42,686 bases of DNA, from the NCBI GenBank assembly GCA_902776935.1, contig CACYRS010000016.1, positions 1 through 42,686 on the forward strand. The letters run 5' to 3'. Positions 42,397-42,686 of the stretch are shown here, piece by piece. The stretch comes from an uncultured Prevotellaceae bacterium. GTDB lineage: Bacteria > Bacteroidota > Bacteroidia > Bacteroidales > Bacteroidaceae. Positions within the stretch are counted from its first letter, which is position 1. Each line of letters opens with the position of its first letter. The notes under the pieces were generated by a model. That model ran no database searches. It saw nothing but the letters and a program-made list of their open reading frames with translations, and was not told the origin of the DNA. Made by a program: the position numbers and the translations under genes.

Positions 42397-42620
42397 CAAT
42401 GAAAAATGATGAAATTTGCGGCCTGCCCAGCCAACAAAAATTCCTTAGCGCGCGGGACATTGTTTCCTAGGTAGAGCCAAAAACGGAGTCGATTCGGAGA
42501 TAAGTAAAAATAATTAATGTTTCGATTAAGCGAAGGCCATGATGCTCGCATTAATGGCTGAGCGTGAGAAAGGTCGAACGAAGTTCAACAATCTATTAAC
42601 TTTTTAAAATTTATTGAATT
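42397..42620 (+). promoter_or_regulatory. long 5' leader of the HU-like gene
   Basis: About 224 bases lie between the predicted transcript start and the ATG, unusually long beside the 15-30 base leaders elsewhere in the window. It contains small inverted repeats: TTCG/CGAA (42521-42534) and GCCAT/ATGGC (42536-42558). A 23-codon frame begins at 42399, right at the predicted start site, and ends at 42470. It could be a structured regulatory leader or carry a leader peptide. I cannot match it to a known riboswitch. Confidence 0.45.
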
Positions 42621-42686
42621 ATGGCACTTAAAGTAAAAGCAGTTGAAAAGAACATTAAGTTCGAGAAAAACAGTGAAGGCGTTTGG
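42621..42686 (+). CDS. HU-like DNA-binding protein (N-terminal fragment)
   Basis: Only 22 codons are inside the window: MALKVKAVEKNIKFEKNSEG and onward off the right edge. The sequence resembles the start of the divergent HU-family proteins common in Bacteroidales, which bind DNA and recur beside DUF3987/VirE genes and cell-wall hydrolases. The start follows an A/T-rich TTTTAAAATTTATTGAATT stretch without a Shine-Dalgarno sequence, typical of the phylum. The assignment rests on this short fragment plus context. Confidence 0.6.
   Translation, partial: MALKVKAVEKNIKFEKNSEGVW

Overview
The window is a chromosomal segment of a Bacteroidales bacterium, most likely Prevotella-like. Three things support this. 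Seven promoters share the Bacteroidetes form TTG/TTTG, a spacer of 20-21 nt, then TAnnTTTG. Start sites lack clear Shine-Dalgarno sequences. The families are typical of the order: uridine kinase with a ThrRS-like N-terminus, lysS-gpsA, short pgi, a U32 peptidase, LolA-like and HU-like proteins, and a GH43 enzyme. No rRNA, tRNA, insertion sequence or CRISPR array was seen.

Layout. 1-805: an AT-rich palindrome flanked by inverted 8-bp repeats, then a truncated HU-like gene. 818-4192 (+): udk-like kinase and menD. 4170-8637 (-): a five-gene operon of three tandem ROK proteins, a hotdog thioesterase (menI-like) and isochorismate synthase; with menD this gives three menaquinone genes. 8790-13453 (+): lysS-gpsA, then bipA, ending in a bidirectional terminator. 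13484-15558 (-): pgi and a HAD phosphatase. 15631-27942 (-): a tightly packed nine-gene operon from one strong promoter. Its first five genes are a zinc-ribbon protein, a membrane Ser/Thr kinase, a four-module AAA+ ATPase, a zinc-ribbon/FHA protein and a PP2C phosphatase; metA, a U32 peptidase and a membrane lipoprotein follow. 28066-32713 (-): LolA-like protein, ABC-F ATPase and M13 metallopeptidase. 32848-39818 (+): a sensor SpoIIE-type phosphatase, a small membrane protein, Tex and a GH43-CBM6-esterase fusion. 39868-42686: an accessory cassette with an M15 peptidase, a DUF3987 protein, a short divergent RNA, a symmetric palindrome/octamer element and the start of an HU-like gene.

Two parts stand out. 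First, the kinase/FHA/PP2C/AAA+/zinc-ribbon operon looks like a complete phospho-Thr signalling module that controls an AAA+ machine. I recognise the parts but not a named system. Second, both window ends carry the same unusual DNA architecture: an AT-rich palindrome bracketed by inverted arrays of 8-bp units. The octamer sequence differs between the ends, and in each case an HU-like gene follows. At the right end the symmetry is exact to the base, and a DUF3987 (primase/helicase-like) gene with an antisense-oriented short RNA lies beside it. This resembles a replication origin or the end of a small mobile cassette, but the function is inferred, not shown.
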